Below, one piece after another: positions 16,505 to 25,795 of a stretch of DNA of 64,000 nt; position 1 is the first letter of the stretch, and each line of letters opens with the position of its first letter. The position numbers were made by a program, and so were the translations under genes. Source of the DNA: Clostridium transplantifaecale. Its GTDB lineage: Bacteria; Bacillota; Clostridia; Lachnospirales; Lachnospiraceae. The stretch lies in assembly GCF_900626075.1 (NCBI RefSeq), contig NZ_UYZY01000004.1, positions 434,001 to 498,000 of the forward strand. Direction: 5' to 3'. The notes below the pieces were generated by a model. That model searched no databases, was not told the origin of the DNA, and worked only from the letters and a program-made list of their open reading frames with translations.

Positions 16505-18706
16505 TTATCGTCCTGGGCCAGTGGTCAGACCGGGGCGGAGTCCTCCGCTGCTGCCGGATCCTGAAGAACCGGAGGAGCCTGAACTGCCAGGAGGCGTCGA
16601 GCTGTTACTTCCCGAAGAAGATCCCCCTGGCGCGGAAGAGTTTCCTGAGCTGGAAGAACCGCCCGGTGCAGAGGAGTTTCCGGAATTGGAAGAACCGCCC
16701 GGTGCGGAGGAACTTCCTGAGCTGGAAGAACCGCCCGGTGCGGAGGAACTTCCTGAACCAGAAGAACCACCCGGCGAGGAAGAACTGCCGGGTGCAACTA
16801 CATTGCTGCCATTGCCGGAAGAAGAACCTGCATTCGTCACATTACCCGTCGGTCCGCCGGAAGAGCTGCCCGAGGAACCGGACGGCGAGCCGCTGTTTCC
16901 TGAACTGCCCGATGGAGAACTGCTGTTCCCGGCAGTCCCTCCCGGAGATTGGGTGGAATTGTTCGTCTGGTTGGAATTCTGGGAGCCTGAAGAATTTTTC
17001 AGGTCATCCAGGTTAAATGAACTGTCTGCGAGTCCACTCATATTGTTTGTTTCATTCTGACACACACCATTTTGATCAAAGGTGTAGTTTACGTTGTCAA
17101 TCACACGGGAAACATTCTCTGTCATTTTACCAGTTTCCGGATCAAGATAATAATATTTGCCGGAGAGGTTAATCCATCCCGTCTGCATATGGCCGTTTTG
17201 ATTAAAATAGAACCAAGAACCGTCGATTTTTCTCCATCCTCTTGTCATTCGTCCGGAGTTGGTGCTCATGTAATATTTGCTGCCGTTGCTGTCGCTCAGC
17301 CAGCCGCTCAGCATCTTTCCTTCATGCAGATAGTAGTATTCACCGTCAATCTGCTGCCAGCCCGACAACATCCGTCCGCTATTGTCCAGATAGTACCAGG
17401 CGTTGTCCACTTTCTGCCATCCGGTGCGCAGCTTGCCGTCGGTTCCGAAATAATACCAGTTATTGTCAATCTGCTGCCATCCGGTATACATCTTACCGTC
17501 ATTAGCAAGAAGATAACGGGCCCCTTCAATATCGGTCCATCCCCGGAGCAGTTCACCGGTAGGATTGAAATAGTACCATGCATTGTCAATCTGATACCAT
17601 CCCTTGGCCATGGAGCCGTCACTCTTGAGGTAATAGTAGGTGTCATTTCCTACTTTCAGCCATTCGGTAACCATTGTTCCGTCGTTATTCAGGTAGAACC
17701 ACTTATTATTGTCCTGTATCCATCCTGTCGCCATCGCTCCATCCGATTTAAAATAATACCATTTGGAGGTGGAGGAATCTTTGCGCCATCCGGTTATCAT
17801 CTTACCCGTATTGTCGTTCAGGTAGAAATATTTGTCGTCAATATGGAGCCAGCCCTTATGCTGCGTTCCATCCTCCTTCATGTAGTACCAGCCGTTCCCG
17901 TCATTGATCCATCCCGTCTGTTTCTTATAATCGGAATAGTAATACCAGTTGTTGTTAATCTGGCGCCACTGCTTGGCAGGGATTGCGGTGGAAAAATCTT
18001 TGTACGCAAAGTTAATGTCCACATCGCCGGAAATACCGGCTATCGTTCCCTGGTTTGTGGCCTGCCACATGGAGGCCTTATTATATGTATGTTTTGTTTC
18101 ATAGCGGGCAACCCATACGTCGTATGTGACTTTGCTCATGTCAATCTTATTGGTAAGCCAGTAGTCATTGGCATAGAGCATCGGATAATAGCCGGCATCT
18201 TTTACCTTTTTACAGAAAGCATTGATAATGTCACTGAGCTGGGACGGTGTAAGCGTACTCATAACCGAAGCTTCCACATCAAATACGACAGGATAGGAAA
18301 TCGGGTAATCCTTGATCAGATCAAGGACAAAATCAGCCTCTTGAACCGCCATATCGGTAGTGGTGGCATAAGAATAAATATACGCCCCAACTTTAAGGCC
18401 CGCCGCTGCTGCCGCATCTGCATTTGTCTTAAAAAAAGGATCCACTGCATTGTCATAGCGTGTTCCGAGCATAACAAACTGGATGTCGTCATTTGCAACG
18501 GCAGTCCAGTCAATAGCCTGTTTCCAGTGAGAAACGTCAATACCTCTGGCTACAACTCCGGCAATGGTAGTGCCGTCGCTGCCGACATATACGCCGTTAT
18601 TTTTAGTCCAGGAAACGGCGGCCAGACTTTCTGATGCCGGGGCCAGACTCATCAGCCCGATCAGACAGGCAAGCCCCAGCGCCCGGATACGTTTCTTGTG
18701 TATCAT
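16505..18706 (-). CDS. GH25 lysozyme with choline-binding-type repeats and Ser/Gly/Pro tail
   Basis: A signal peptide (about residues 1-29) is followed by a glycoside hydrolase family 25 domain with GIDVSHWKQAIDW near the start and VVFDVEASV carrying the acid catalyst. About 14 cell-wall-binding repeats of 20 residues (GW....WYY......G.M..GW) follow, then a low-complexity tail of about 160 residues built of SSAPGGSSSSGN-like units. GH25 enzymes cut the MurNAc-GlcNAc bond of peptidoglycan; the repeats resemble choline-binding modules. The start is ATG 18706, preceded by AGGAGGAGG. The neighbouring gene is a LicC/LicA-type choline activation fusion, which supports phosphocholine as the repeat ligand, though this is inference. 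Confidence 0.92.
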   Translation of the reverse strand: MIHKKRIRALGLACLIGLMSLAPASESLAAVSWTKNNGVYVGSDGTTIAGVVARGIDVSHWKQAIDWTAVANDDIQFVMLGTRYDNAVDPFFKTNADAAAAAGLKVGAYIYSYATTTDMAVQEADFVLDLIKDYPISYPVVFDVEASVMSTLTPSQLSDIINAFCKKVKDAGYYPMLYANDYWLTNKIDMSKVTYDVWVARYETKHTYNKASMWQATNQGTIAGISGDVDINFAYKDFSTAIPAKQWRQINNNWYYYSDYKKQTGWINDGNGWYYMKEDGTQHKGWLHIDDKYFYLNDNTGKMITGWRKDSSTSKWYYFKSDGAMATGWIQDNNKWFYLNNDGTMVTEWLKVGNDTYYYLKSDGSMAKGWYQIDNAWYYFNPTGELLRGWTDIEGARYLLANDGKMYTGWQQIDNNWYYFGTDGKLRTGWQKVDNAWYYLDNSGRMLSGWQQIDGEYYYLHEGKMLSGWLSDSNGSKYYMSTNSGRMTRGWRKIDGSWFYFNQNGHMQTGWINLSGKYYYLDPETGKMTENVSRVIDNVNYTFDQNGVCQNETNNMSGLADSSFNLDDLKNSSGSQNSNQTNNSTQSPGGTAGNSSSPSGSSGNSGSPSGSSGSSSGGPTGNVTNAGSSSGNGSNVVAPGSSSSPGGSSGSGSSSAPGGSSSSGSSSAPGGSSNSGNSSAPGGSSSSGNSSAPGGSSSGSNSSTPPGSSGSSGSSGSGSSGGLRPGLTTGPGR
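16610..16800. repeat. 36-bp tandem repeats in the GH25 tail
   Basis: On the plus strand the block GAACCGCCCGGTGCGGAGGA recurs with a 36-base period about five times, encoding 12-residue SSAPGGSSxSGN units of the tail. Copies differ at a few bases. Such repeats can change number by slippage, altering tail length without frameshift. Confidence 0.75.
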
Positions 18707-18924
18707 AATACTCCTCCTCCTGTGTAAAACATACGGTAACCTGCGGGAAAGGCTCCCGGCAGATACTGTATCTGCTGCATTTATTATAACCTCTGCCGGA
18801 TTCGGAAAAACCAATCTGGTGTTCCTATATGATTTAACCCGGTTTTGGCAATTTTGGTAAAACGGAATTTAGCGCCTGAATTTCTGTAGTAAACACAGAA
18901 AACGGCAGTTCTTCCTGCGGTGAC

Positions 18925-19014
18925 TAGAATTTATGGCGTTATGCCATGAATTCTACATAGTGGCGACTTTGTCGACACTATGAGGTATAATGTCCACTTT
19001 GTGGACATTATACC
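18925..19014. other. Three tandem stem-loops between licCA-type and GH25 genes
   Basis: Three adjacent hairpins were seen. First 18925-18955 (TAGAATTTATGGC with near-complement). Second 18956-18982 (CATAGTGGCGAC, loop TTT, one mismatch). Third 18984-19014 (GGTATAATGTCCAC, loop TTT, perfect 14-bp stem). None has a T-run, so they are not ordinary terminators. They lie after the choline fusion gene and about 220 bases before the GH25 start. The rest of the 18707-19069 gap shows nothing else recognisable. Confidence 0.8.
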
Positions 19015-19069
19015 ATATTTACCTAGTGAAGTTATAAATAATTTATTACAATTGGGGAAAAATGGCGTT

Positions 19070-20851
19070 TTAGGCTGGGAAGAGCCTGGATATTCTCTTG
19101 TAATACAGCTTTGCATAATGGTACATGACAATCGTATATTCGCCGAATTCCTCGCCTTCCAGACTTTTAAAGACCGCCCAGAGACACCAGAGAAAGCCGC
19201 CGAGAGCTGCATATGCGTAAGTGACGATCCGCTCCTCGGGAGATGGGACACGCTCGAGGTAGAGCTCCAGGAGACGATCCAGTTCTTCTTCATTGTAGTA
19301 GGAATAGATGCTGCACATTGAAATATCAATCAGAGGATCGTGCATGGCTGCATACTCCCAGTCAATCAGGCGGACGGAACCGTCGGGAAGAAAAAGAAAA
19401 TTATCGGCAACTGAGTCGATGTGGGAGAGGCAGCATGGCCGGTCAAACTTCTCAACACGATCTAACAGCGTATTCATCCAGCCTCTGACTTCATTATAGT
19501 CTTCAAATAGCAGCAGTTCATGGTGATGGCAGAGCGCTTCATAAAAATTAATCCGTTCTCTGAGGTTAAAACGATGCTCAACCTTCAGGTTGGATTGATG
19601 CAGTTTGCGCAGAACGGCCATACAGGCGGCAATGTCATCCCAGTTTTTTGCATTTGCATTTCTGGACCCCTCATAAAACTTTGCAATCTTATATCCGTTT
19701 TCACCATCAAAATAAATAATATGTTCCGTTATATTAAGAGGTTCAACCGCATGATAGGAGGCCTGTTCTTCTTTGCGGTTGATGAGCAGTTCTGTGCCGG
19801 GACCGGGAATGCGGCAGATATAATGTTCATTATTAACTTCAAACAGGAAAGATTTGTTGGTCATTCCGGATTTGAGACAGCGGATGTTGCTGATTGCAGA
19901 TTCCTTTACCTGGAATACCTGGGAAACGAGGCGCATTGCTTCATTGTCTGAATGGTTTCTGTATTTGGGATCAAATTGACGAAGCTCTTCCAGGTTTTCA
20001 AATTCATATACCTGATCTTCAGGCTGACAGTTCATGTAAAAATCAAGCTTATCAATATGGTTCAGTAAAACCTGTTCCCAGTAGCACTGTTCAGTTCCGG
20101 GCCGATTATAGTCGGCCTCCAACAGCGGTATGAAGGAATCGGAAAAGTTTTTGGACATAAAAGCCGGTCCATACATAACCCAGGAGTCCTGTCCTCCTAC
20201 AACAACGGAGGTAACTTTCCCTTTTTTGTTGGCGCCGAGGCACCACTCGGATGTGTTTCCTTCCATATAAACGGCTGAATACCAGGAGCCGCACTCGTAA
20301 GTGTGGAACATGTTGTTACGAATCCAGTTGTCGGAGACAAGAAGATACATATTCCTGCCGCGGAAAAACTCCCTGGCCTGATAGACCGTAGCAAGGGTGC
20401 CTTTGGAAGTGTACTCGGGGTTATAAAAAAGCTTTACATTATATTTATCAATCAAATATTCGAACTTTTCCTTTAAATAACCGACTACGAGTGTGATGTC
20501 GGTTATTCCCGCCTCATGGAGCTGGCGGATCTGGCGTTCAATCATTCTTTCCCCAAAAACTTCGAGAAGTCCCTTTGGTGTTTCAAAGGAAAGAGGTACG
20601 AAGCGTGAGCCGAATCCGGCCGCAGTGATAACGGCGCCGTCCACACGGTACTGCTCCAGATAGTCCATTCCTTTTTTGGTTAAGCTGTATTTACCGTGTT
20701 CAGAACGGTTCTGAATCAGGCCGTCGTTGATGCAGTCGCTGACCAGTTTATTAACACTTCCGAGAGAAACGCCCAGAATTGAGGATAACTCTCTCTGTGT
20801 GACATCAGAATCTTCATAAATGCTTCTGCATATTAATCCATATCGATCCAT
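19070..20851 (-). CDS. Winged-helix / phosphocholine cytidylyltransferase / choline kinase fusion (LicC-LicA type)
   Basis: Residues 1-65 form a MarR-like winged helix (TQRELSSILGVSLGSVNKLV). Residues about 70-300 are a nucleotidyltransferase like LicC, opening with AVITAAGFGSRFVPLSFETPKGLLEV. Residues about 310-590 are a choline/ethanolamine kinase of the LicA/APH fold, with LSHIDSVADNFLF (catalytic loop) and RLIDWEYAAMHDP (metal Asp). One chain could thus phosphorylate choline and make CDP-choline, the donor for phosphocholine on surface glycans. The winged helix suggests autoregulation or substrate sensing. The neighbours are choline-binding-type repeat proteins. No LicD transferase is in the window. 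The substrate could also be another amino alcohol. GGAGG precedes the ATG. Confidence 0.88.
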   Translation of the reverse strand: MDRYGLICRSIYEDSDVTQRELSSILGVSLGSVNKLVSDCINDGLIQNRSEHGKYSLTKKGMDYLEQYRVDGAVITAAGFGSRFVPLSFETPKGLLEVFGERMIERQIRQLHEAGITDITLVVGYLKEKFEYLIDKYNVKLFYNPEYTSKGTLATVYQAREFFRGRNMYLLVSDNWIRNNMFHTYECGSWYSAVYMEGNTSEWCLGANKKGKVTSVVVGGQDSWVMYGPAFMSKNFSDSFIPLLEADYNRPGTEQCYWEQVLLNHIDKLDFYMNCQPEDQVYEFENLEELRQFDPKYRNHSDNEAMRLVSQVFQVKESAISNIRCLKSGMTNKSFLFEVNNEHYICRIPGPGTELLINRKEEQASYHAVEPLNITEHIIYFDGENGYKIAKFYEGSRNANAKNWDDIAACMAVLRKLHQSNLKVEHRFNLRERINFYEALCHHHELLLFEDYNEVRGWMNTLLDRVEKFDRPCCLSHIDSVADNFLFLPDGSVRLIDWEYAAMHDPLIDISMCSIYSYYNEEELDRLLELYLERVPSPEERIVTYAYAALGGFLWCLWAVFKSLEGEEFGEYTIVMYHYAKLYYKRISRLFPA

Positions 20852-21341
20852 GGTGGAACCTCCGTTTTAATGTATGATAATGTGTGGTATAATGAATTGT
20901 AGAAATTAAGCGGGTTATTACATATATTTAAAAAACGACATTTTGATAAAATGTTCAAAAATGCAATTTTGCGTATGGATATGAACATTATAGCATGAAA
21001 TTCTTAATTGTAAACCTCAATTCTTATGATTGTATTAATATAAAAACAATAATGAGTTAAAAACGATTTTTTGTAACAATTCTGTAAGGAAATGCACAGA
21101 TAAAAGTTATGGTAATTTCGGAATAGATATATTATAATGTGAATGTATCGGAGACAGGGTCAACTTCCCAGAAAATGAATCGGTAGCATGAAGTGCAAAA
21201 ATTTCACTTTGTAACAAAAAGTTGGAAAATTTGTAAAAAAACTATTGATAATTTTCCTTATCCGAAGTATAATGACCTCGTAATGCAATTAGGAAATTTC
21301 GAGAAATAGTTCAAAAAGAAAAAAAGGAGAGTGCATTAATT
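20852..21341. other. Divergent intergenic region with inverted repeat and promoter
   Basis: This 490-base AT-rich gap separates the choline fusion gene (minus) and the repeat protein gene (plus). It holds an inverted repeat AATGTTCA (20950-20957) against TGAACATT (20982-20989), which could bind a dimeric regulator such as the winged helix of the neighbour. The promoter of the repeat protein is at 21245-21273. No gene was seen. Confidence 0.55.
21245..21273 (+). promoter_or_regulatory. Strong promoter of the 21342 cell-wall repeat protein
   Basis: TTGATA (21245-21250) and TATAAT (21268-21273) are exactly 17 bases apart. The downstream leader (GTAATGCAATTAGGAAATTT) is shared almost base for base with the paralogue at 23120-24613, where the -35 box is not conserved. 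Confidence 0.8.
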
Positions 21342-22940
21342 ATGAGAAAGCAGACTAAATTAGTTGCAGTTCTTTCTGCAGCAGCTTTACTCGCTATGGG
21401 TGCTTCCATGACATCTTTCGCCGCTGGTTGGGAAAAAGATGACGCTGGAATCTGGCACTATTATGATAGTGATGACGAGATGGTAACTGGAGAATGGAAG
21501 AAAGACGGTGGAAAGTGGTTCTATCTTGATGATGACGGCGAGATGGCTACAGACACTTGGGTTGACGACGATTACTATGTTGGCGAAGATGGTGCTATGC
21601 TGATTAACCAGTGGAAAAAAACCATGACAGATGACGACATGGATGATCCGGATGAAGACGGTGAGAACTGGTACTACTTCGGAAGCAAAGGTAAGAAAAC
21701 TACTAATAGTAAGAAAATCAACGGTAAGACATATTACTTCGACGAAGATGGTAAGATGCAGTATGGTTGGTATGAAAACGACAAAAACGTTTACTATTTA
21801 GGCGGCGAAGACGATGGTGCAAGAACTTCTGGCTGGTTATGGTTAGAAGCACCAGACGCAGATGATGATGATGAGAAAGATGCTGCTGATGCAGTAGATC
21901 ATGATGGTGATAAGTCTGAAGATCCTTGCGACGAAGAAGGCTGGTACTACTTCGGAAGCGATGGTAAGATGTATAAAGATTACAAACAGAAAAAGATCAA
22001 CGGCAAATATTACTTCTTTAATGAACATGGCCAGATGCTGTATGAGTGGATTAATGGCGTTAAGTCAGGTGTAGCTTCTAATGCTCAGTTGGATTCTGAT
22101 GATAAGAAAGCATCTCCAAGTGAAGTTCGTTACCTGAATCAGGTTGAAGAAGGCTGGAGAGCCGATGGTTGGTATCAGATCGACGGTGCTGATGTTCTGG
22201 GCGCAGGAGATGATACAGACTGGTATTACTTCAAAGATGGTAAAGCTAAGAAAGCTGAATATACAGATAAAACTGGCTTAATTGATGACACTGCTGTTAT
22301 CAGAGCAAAAATCAAAGTCAATGGTAAATACTTCTGCTTCAATGAGATCGGACAGATGCAGACAGGATTACAGCCAATTGGTGATACCGAAACTAAGAAG
22401 CTGAACTTCTACTACTTTGATGAAAACGGTTATATGAAGACTGGTAAAGTATCTAACGTAGAAGAAGAAAATGATTCCTTTACTTACTATTTCGAAACCA
22501 AGAACGGTGGAAATGGCAAAGGTGTAACTGGTGAAAAATCTGGATACCTGTACTGGAACGGTAAGAGACTGGAAGCTGATGATGATTACAGACTTTACAA
22601 AGTTGACGGTAAGTGTTATCTTGTAAACAACAAGGGTAAACTTCAGAAGTCTACAAGCAAAGATTATGAGCTTGAAAACAAGGACGGTCAGGAGTACAGA
22701 TTTGAAATCGGCAAGAGCAGCTACGAAGTAACTGCAGTAAAGGCTATTGATGGCAAAGCGGTAACTGAAGAAGATAATGTTAAGGTAGAAGACTTAAGTG
22801 TAAACTTACCTTACATTGAATTATTTGATAGCGTAGTTTGGACAAATGGTAACAAGAATGACGTCAACTCTACACTTGCAACTTATTTCGATGACACTAA
22901 GGCTATTGTAGGTCTGAATCCTGACCTTTCAAAAAAATAA
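21342..22940 (+). CDS. Secreted cell-wall-binding repeat protein, acidic (paralogue 1)
   Basis: A signal peptide (residues 1-28, ending TSFAA) leads into choline-binding-type repeats of about 20 residues throughout (GW..D..GIWHYYDSDDEM, GKWFYLDDDGEM, KTYYFDEDGKMQYGWY). The repeats are broken by very acidic inserts rich in Asp and Glu, and the last 70 residues carry no repeats. No catalytic domain is present, so it is probably a structural or adhesive surface protein. It shares the signal peptide and the first repeats almost exactly with the convergent gene at 23120. AAAGGAGAG precedes the ATG. The ligand is inferred to be phosphocholine from the family and the neighbouring LicC/LicA fusion. 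Confidence 0.85.
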   Translation: MRKQTKLVAVLSAAALLAMGASMTSFAAGWEKDDAGIWHYYDSDDEMVTGEWKKDGGKWFYLDDDGEMATDTWVDDDYYVGEDGAMLINQWKKTMTDDDMDDPDEDGENWYYFGSKGKKTTNSKKINGKTYYFDEDGKMQYGWYENDKNVYYLGGEDDGARTSGWLWLEAPDADDDDEKDAADAVDHDGDKSEDPCDEEGWYYFGSDGKMYKDYKQKKINGKYYFFNEHGQMLYEWINGVKSGVASNAQLDSDDKKASPSEVRYLNQVEEGWRADGWYQIDGADVLGAGDDTDWYYFKDGKAKKAEYTDKTGLIDDTAVIRAKIKVNGKYFCFNEIGQMQTGLQPIGDTETKKLNFYYFDENGYMKTGKVSNVEEENDSFTYYFETKNGGNGKGVTGEKSGYLYWNGKRLEADDDYRLYKVDGKCYLVNNKGKLQKSTSKDYELENKDGQEYRFEIGKSSYEVTAVKAIDGKAVTEEDNVKVEDLSVNLPYIELFDSVVWTNGNKNDVNSTLATYFDDTKAIVGLNPDLSKK

Positions 22941-22977
22941 TTTTACATTGTTTTTTTGAGTAGTAATACAAAAATAG

Positions 22978-23023
22978 AACTGCCGTACCTATGGCTAACA
23001 ATGCATAGGTACGGCAGTTTTTT
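22978..23023 (+). terminator. Terminator of the 21342 gene
   Basis: A perfect 16-base stem (AACTGCCGTACCTATG and complement) with a 10-base loop is followed by TTTT. Confidence 0.92.
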
Positions 23024-23035
23024 AGAGATCGAAAA

Positions 23036-23074
23036 GAATGTTGGAAGTGTGCTTTTCAGCACACCCCAACATTC
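23036..23074 (-). terminator. Terminator of the 23120 gene
   Basis: On the minus strand GAATGTTGGGGTGTGCT, loop GAAA, pairs with AGCACACTTCCAACATTC, followed by TTTTC. Confidence 0.85.
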
Positions 23075-23119
23075 AGTAAAGAACCTTGAAAGACTAATTT
23101 GTTCTACTGTATAAAATTA

Positions 23120-24613
23120 TTAATAATTTCTTCCCAGATCTGCATAATCATCTGCAGTATAATACTGCAGTACGCCATTATCATCAAGAGAGATTACATT
23201 GTCGTAAAGTTCAATCTTAGGAACAGCAACATATTCTTTCAGAGAATCACTAAGATCTTTGATTGTATTTCCACTGAACTCGAACTGTACATCTTCCATA
23301 TCGGCAAGCTCTAAGTCATACTTCTTGCTCTCGGATTTCTGAATTTTACCCTGTTTGTTTACAAGGTAGTACTTGTCTTCTACAACGTAGATTCTGTAAT
23401 CATCGTCTGCCTCGAGTCTCTTACCTTTCCAGTAGAGGTATCCAGATTTTTCACCGGTCACACCCTTGCCGTTTCCACCATTCTTAGTCTGGAAATAGTA
23501 GGTGAAGGAATCATTTTCTTCTTCTACGTTAGAAACTTTACCAGTCTTCATATAACCATTGCTATCGAAGTAGTAGGTATCTCCATTAATGTACTGTAAA
23601 CCAGTCTGCATCTGGCCATTTTCATTGAATGCAAAATATTTGCCTTCAACTTTGATTTTTGCCATATAAACAGGATCACCATCATCAGTTAAGCGGGTAT
23701 CGTCAGCAGGTTTTGTTTTATCTGCTTTCTTAGCCTTACCATCTTTGAAATAGTACCAGTCGGTATCATTGTTTGTAGCAAGATCCTCAGAACCATCGAT
23801 CTGATACCAGCCATCTGCTCTCCAACCTTCTTCAACCTGATTCATGTAATATACGTCGCTTGGAGTTGCATTTGCATTATTACCATCTAACTGAGCGTTA
23901 GAACCAACGGAAACTTTCGCGCCATTGATCCACTCATACAGCATCTGGCCATGCTCATTGAAATAGTAGTATTTACCATTGATCTTCTTCTGTTTTGCGT
24001 CTTTGTACATTTTGCCGTTGGAACCGAACCAGTACCAGCCTTCTTCATCACATACATCGCAATCATCATCACAAAGATCGATATCAGCATCATCGTCTGG
24101 TTTCTCGAGCCATAACCAACCAGAAGTTCTAGCACCGTCATCTTCATCACCTAAGTAATAAACATCATTGTCATCCTGATACCAGCCATCTCTCATTTTT
24201 CCGTCATCATCAAAGAAGTAGGTTTTACCGTTAATCTTCTTTGTCTCAGATGTGGTTTTCTTACCCTTAGAACCGAAGTAGTACCAAGACTCGCCGTCAT
24301 CTTCCGGATCATCCATATCTTCATCAGCAAGAGTCTTCTTCCAGGAATTAATCAGCATTGCGCCGCTCTCATCCACATAGTACTCGTCGTCAACCCAAGA
24401 ATCTGTCAGCATTTCGCCGTCATCATCAAGGTAGAACCACTTTCCACCATCTTTTTTCCATTCTCCAGCTACCATTTCGTCATCACTATCATAGTAGTGC
24501 CAGATTCCAGCGTCATCTTTTTCCCAACCAGCGGCGAAAGATGTCATGGAAGCACCCATAGCGAGTAAAGCTGCTGCAGAAAGAACTGCAACTAATTTAG
24601 TCTGCTTTCTCAT
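23120..24613 (-). CDS. Secreted cell-wall-binding repeat protein, acidic (paralogue 2)
   Basis: At 497 residues it has the same signal peptide and opening as the protein at 21342, the same order of repeats and acidic inserts, and a closely similar C-terminal half (TGKVSNVEEENDSFTYYF in both), with divergent last 60 residues. No enzyme domain is seen. The genes converge and are separated by two back-to-back terminators, forming an inverted duplication of more than 1.5 kb per arm. The upstream identity reaches about 24706, through the -10 box (24681-24686 on this strand as TATAAT) and stops at the -35 box, so expression may differ from paralogue 1. Confidence 0.85.
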   Translation of the reverse strand: MRKQTKLVAVLSAAALLAMGASMTSFAAGWEKDDAGIWHYYDSDDEMVAGEWKKDGGKWFYLDDDGEMLTDSWVDDEYYVDESGAMLINSWKKTLADEDMDDPEDDGESWYYFGSKGKKTTSETKKINGKTYFFDDDGKMRDGWYQDDNDVYYLGDEDDGARTSGWLWLEKPDDDADIDLCDDDCDVCDEEGWYWFGSNGKMYKDAKQKKINGKYYYFNEHGQMLYEWINGAKVSVGSNAQLDGNNANATPSDVYYMNQVEEGWRADGWYQIDGSEDLATNNDTDWYYFKDGKAKKADKTKPADDTRLTDDGDPVYMAKIKVEGKYFAFNENGQMQTGLQYINGDTYYFDSNGYMKTGKVSNVEEENDSFTYYFQTKNGGNGKGVTGEKSGYLYWKGKRLEADDDYRIYVVEDKYYLVNKQGKIQKSESKKYDLELADMEDVQFEFSGNTIKDLSDSLKEYVAVPKIELYDNVISLDDNGVLQYYTADDYADLGRNY

Positions 24614-24898
24614 AATTAATGCACTCTCCTTTTTTCTTTTTGAACTATTTCTCGAAATTTCCTAATTGCATTACCAGGTCATTATACTTCGGATAAGGAA
24701 AATTATAGTGAACAGTAAGAAGACAACGATTTTCAGCTTTTTTATTAATCAAACCAGATATAAAAACAAAAAAGTTATCTGCTTAAAAATGAAAAGATGA
24801 AAAAAATGAAAAGATAAAAGACATAAAAAGATAATAGACATAAAAAAATAAAATATGGGAACCATAATAGGAAAATTATAACTTTAATGGAGGAACAC

Positions 24899-25540
24899 AT
24901 GAAAAGAATAGTACTTTTCCTTATTGCCATGGCAATGTCGGCAGTTTTACTGACCGCATGCAGCAAAAAAGATACGGCAGATAATTATGTAACCGAACAG
25001 AATGATATTATGGATAAAATGCAGGAAGAAATGGATAAGGTTCAAGATACGGGAAATGTAACACTGGATTTTCTCTATGGAATGATACCGCATCATGAGT
25101 CGGCGATTGAGATGTCCAAAAGTTATTTAAAATATGCAAAAGGCAGGGATAAACAGGAGTTCAAGGATTTGGCAGAGGAGATTATCGAAGCCCAACAGGA
25201 AGAAATAAAGCAGATGAAAGAAATGGCAAAAGAGATAGAGAAGAAGCAGGAGACTGATTATGAGGACGAGCAATCCTATCTTAAAGATTATCATGCTTTG
25301 ATGAAAGGTCATGATATGGATCACAATATGATAACAAGTGATCTCGATACTGCCTTTGCAGAGGGGATGATTATGCACCATCAAATGGCGGTTGATATGG
25401 CCGAAGCAATCTTAAAATATACAAATGAAGAGGACGTCATTGAATTTGCAAAAAATATCATAGAGGTGCAGGAAGATGAGATTGCTCAGATGCAGAGTTT
25501 TTTAGATGATCATGCTGACAATAAAAGCCATAACCACTAG
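24899..25540 (+). CDS. DUF305 family lipoprotein
   Basis: A lipoprotein signal ends in LLTAC (Cys near residue 17). The mature part is a DUF305, ferritin-like four-helix protein with two copies of the family core: YGMIPHHESAIEMSKSYLKY and EGMIMHHQMAVDMAEAILKY. The paired His residues suggest metal binding. It is rich in Met, Asp, Glu and His and probably sits outside the membrane. ATG 24899 is preferred to 24887 because GGAGG lies five bases before it. Its role is unknown; relatives are linked to copper handling, which is inference here. A terminator follows at 25599. Confidence 0.87.
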   Translation: MKRIVLFLIAMAMSAVLLTACSKKDTADNYVTEQNDIMDKMQEEMDKVQDTGNVTLDFLYGMIPHHESAIEMSKSYLKYAKGRDKQEFKDLAEEIIEAQQEEIKQMKEMAKEIEKKQETDYEDEQSYLKDYHALMKGHDMDHNMITSDLDTAFAEGMIMHHQMAVDMAEAILKYTNEEDVIEFAKNIIEVQEDEIAQMQSFLDDHADNKSHNH

Positions 25541-25598
25541 CAGCCATTAGCTTTATCTGTTCATAAGAAATCACGAAATAAGCATTTTGTTTTATACA

Positions 25599-25634
25599 AA
25601 ACCGGATGAATATGCCCGCTCATCCGGTTTTATT
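25599..25634 (+). terminator. Terminator of the DUF305 gene
   Basis: AAACCGGATGA pairs with TCATCCGGTTTT across a 10-base loop. The remaining gap to 25796 is AT-rich with no gene. Confidence 0.85.
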
Positions 25635-25795
25635 CGGCAGGATACATGAAAATAATGAGTTTTAAAAGAGTTTAATAATTACCTTGAGAACAAATAAAGC
25701 CATTAAAAAGCATAAAACAAATAAAGTGTATGAAGAAAAAGAAAACACCTTAATAAAAAATTAAAACTTGCAGCGGGGGTAAAGAGTCCCTGAAG

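Noticed and set aside
16610..16800. CRISPR array
   Set aside because: Repeats are contiguous, coding and without unique spacers; the same holds for the 17-bp units at 56875-56940. No cas genes were seen.
16482..17060. A Glu/Pro-rich 192-codon plus-strand frame with EEPPGAEELPEL repeats
   Set aside because: It is the reverse of the Ser/Gly/Pro tail of the GH25 protein; the repeat pattern comes from the 36-bp DNA repeats.
17072..18634. A 520-codon open frame on the plus strand across the GH25 gene
   Set aside because: It is antisense to the lysozyme repeats, has no ribosome site or family motifs, and its openness follows from the repeated codons of the real gene.
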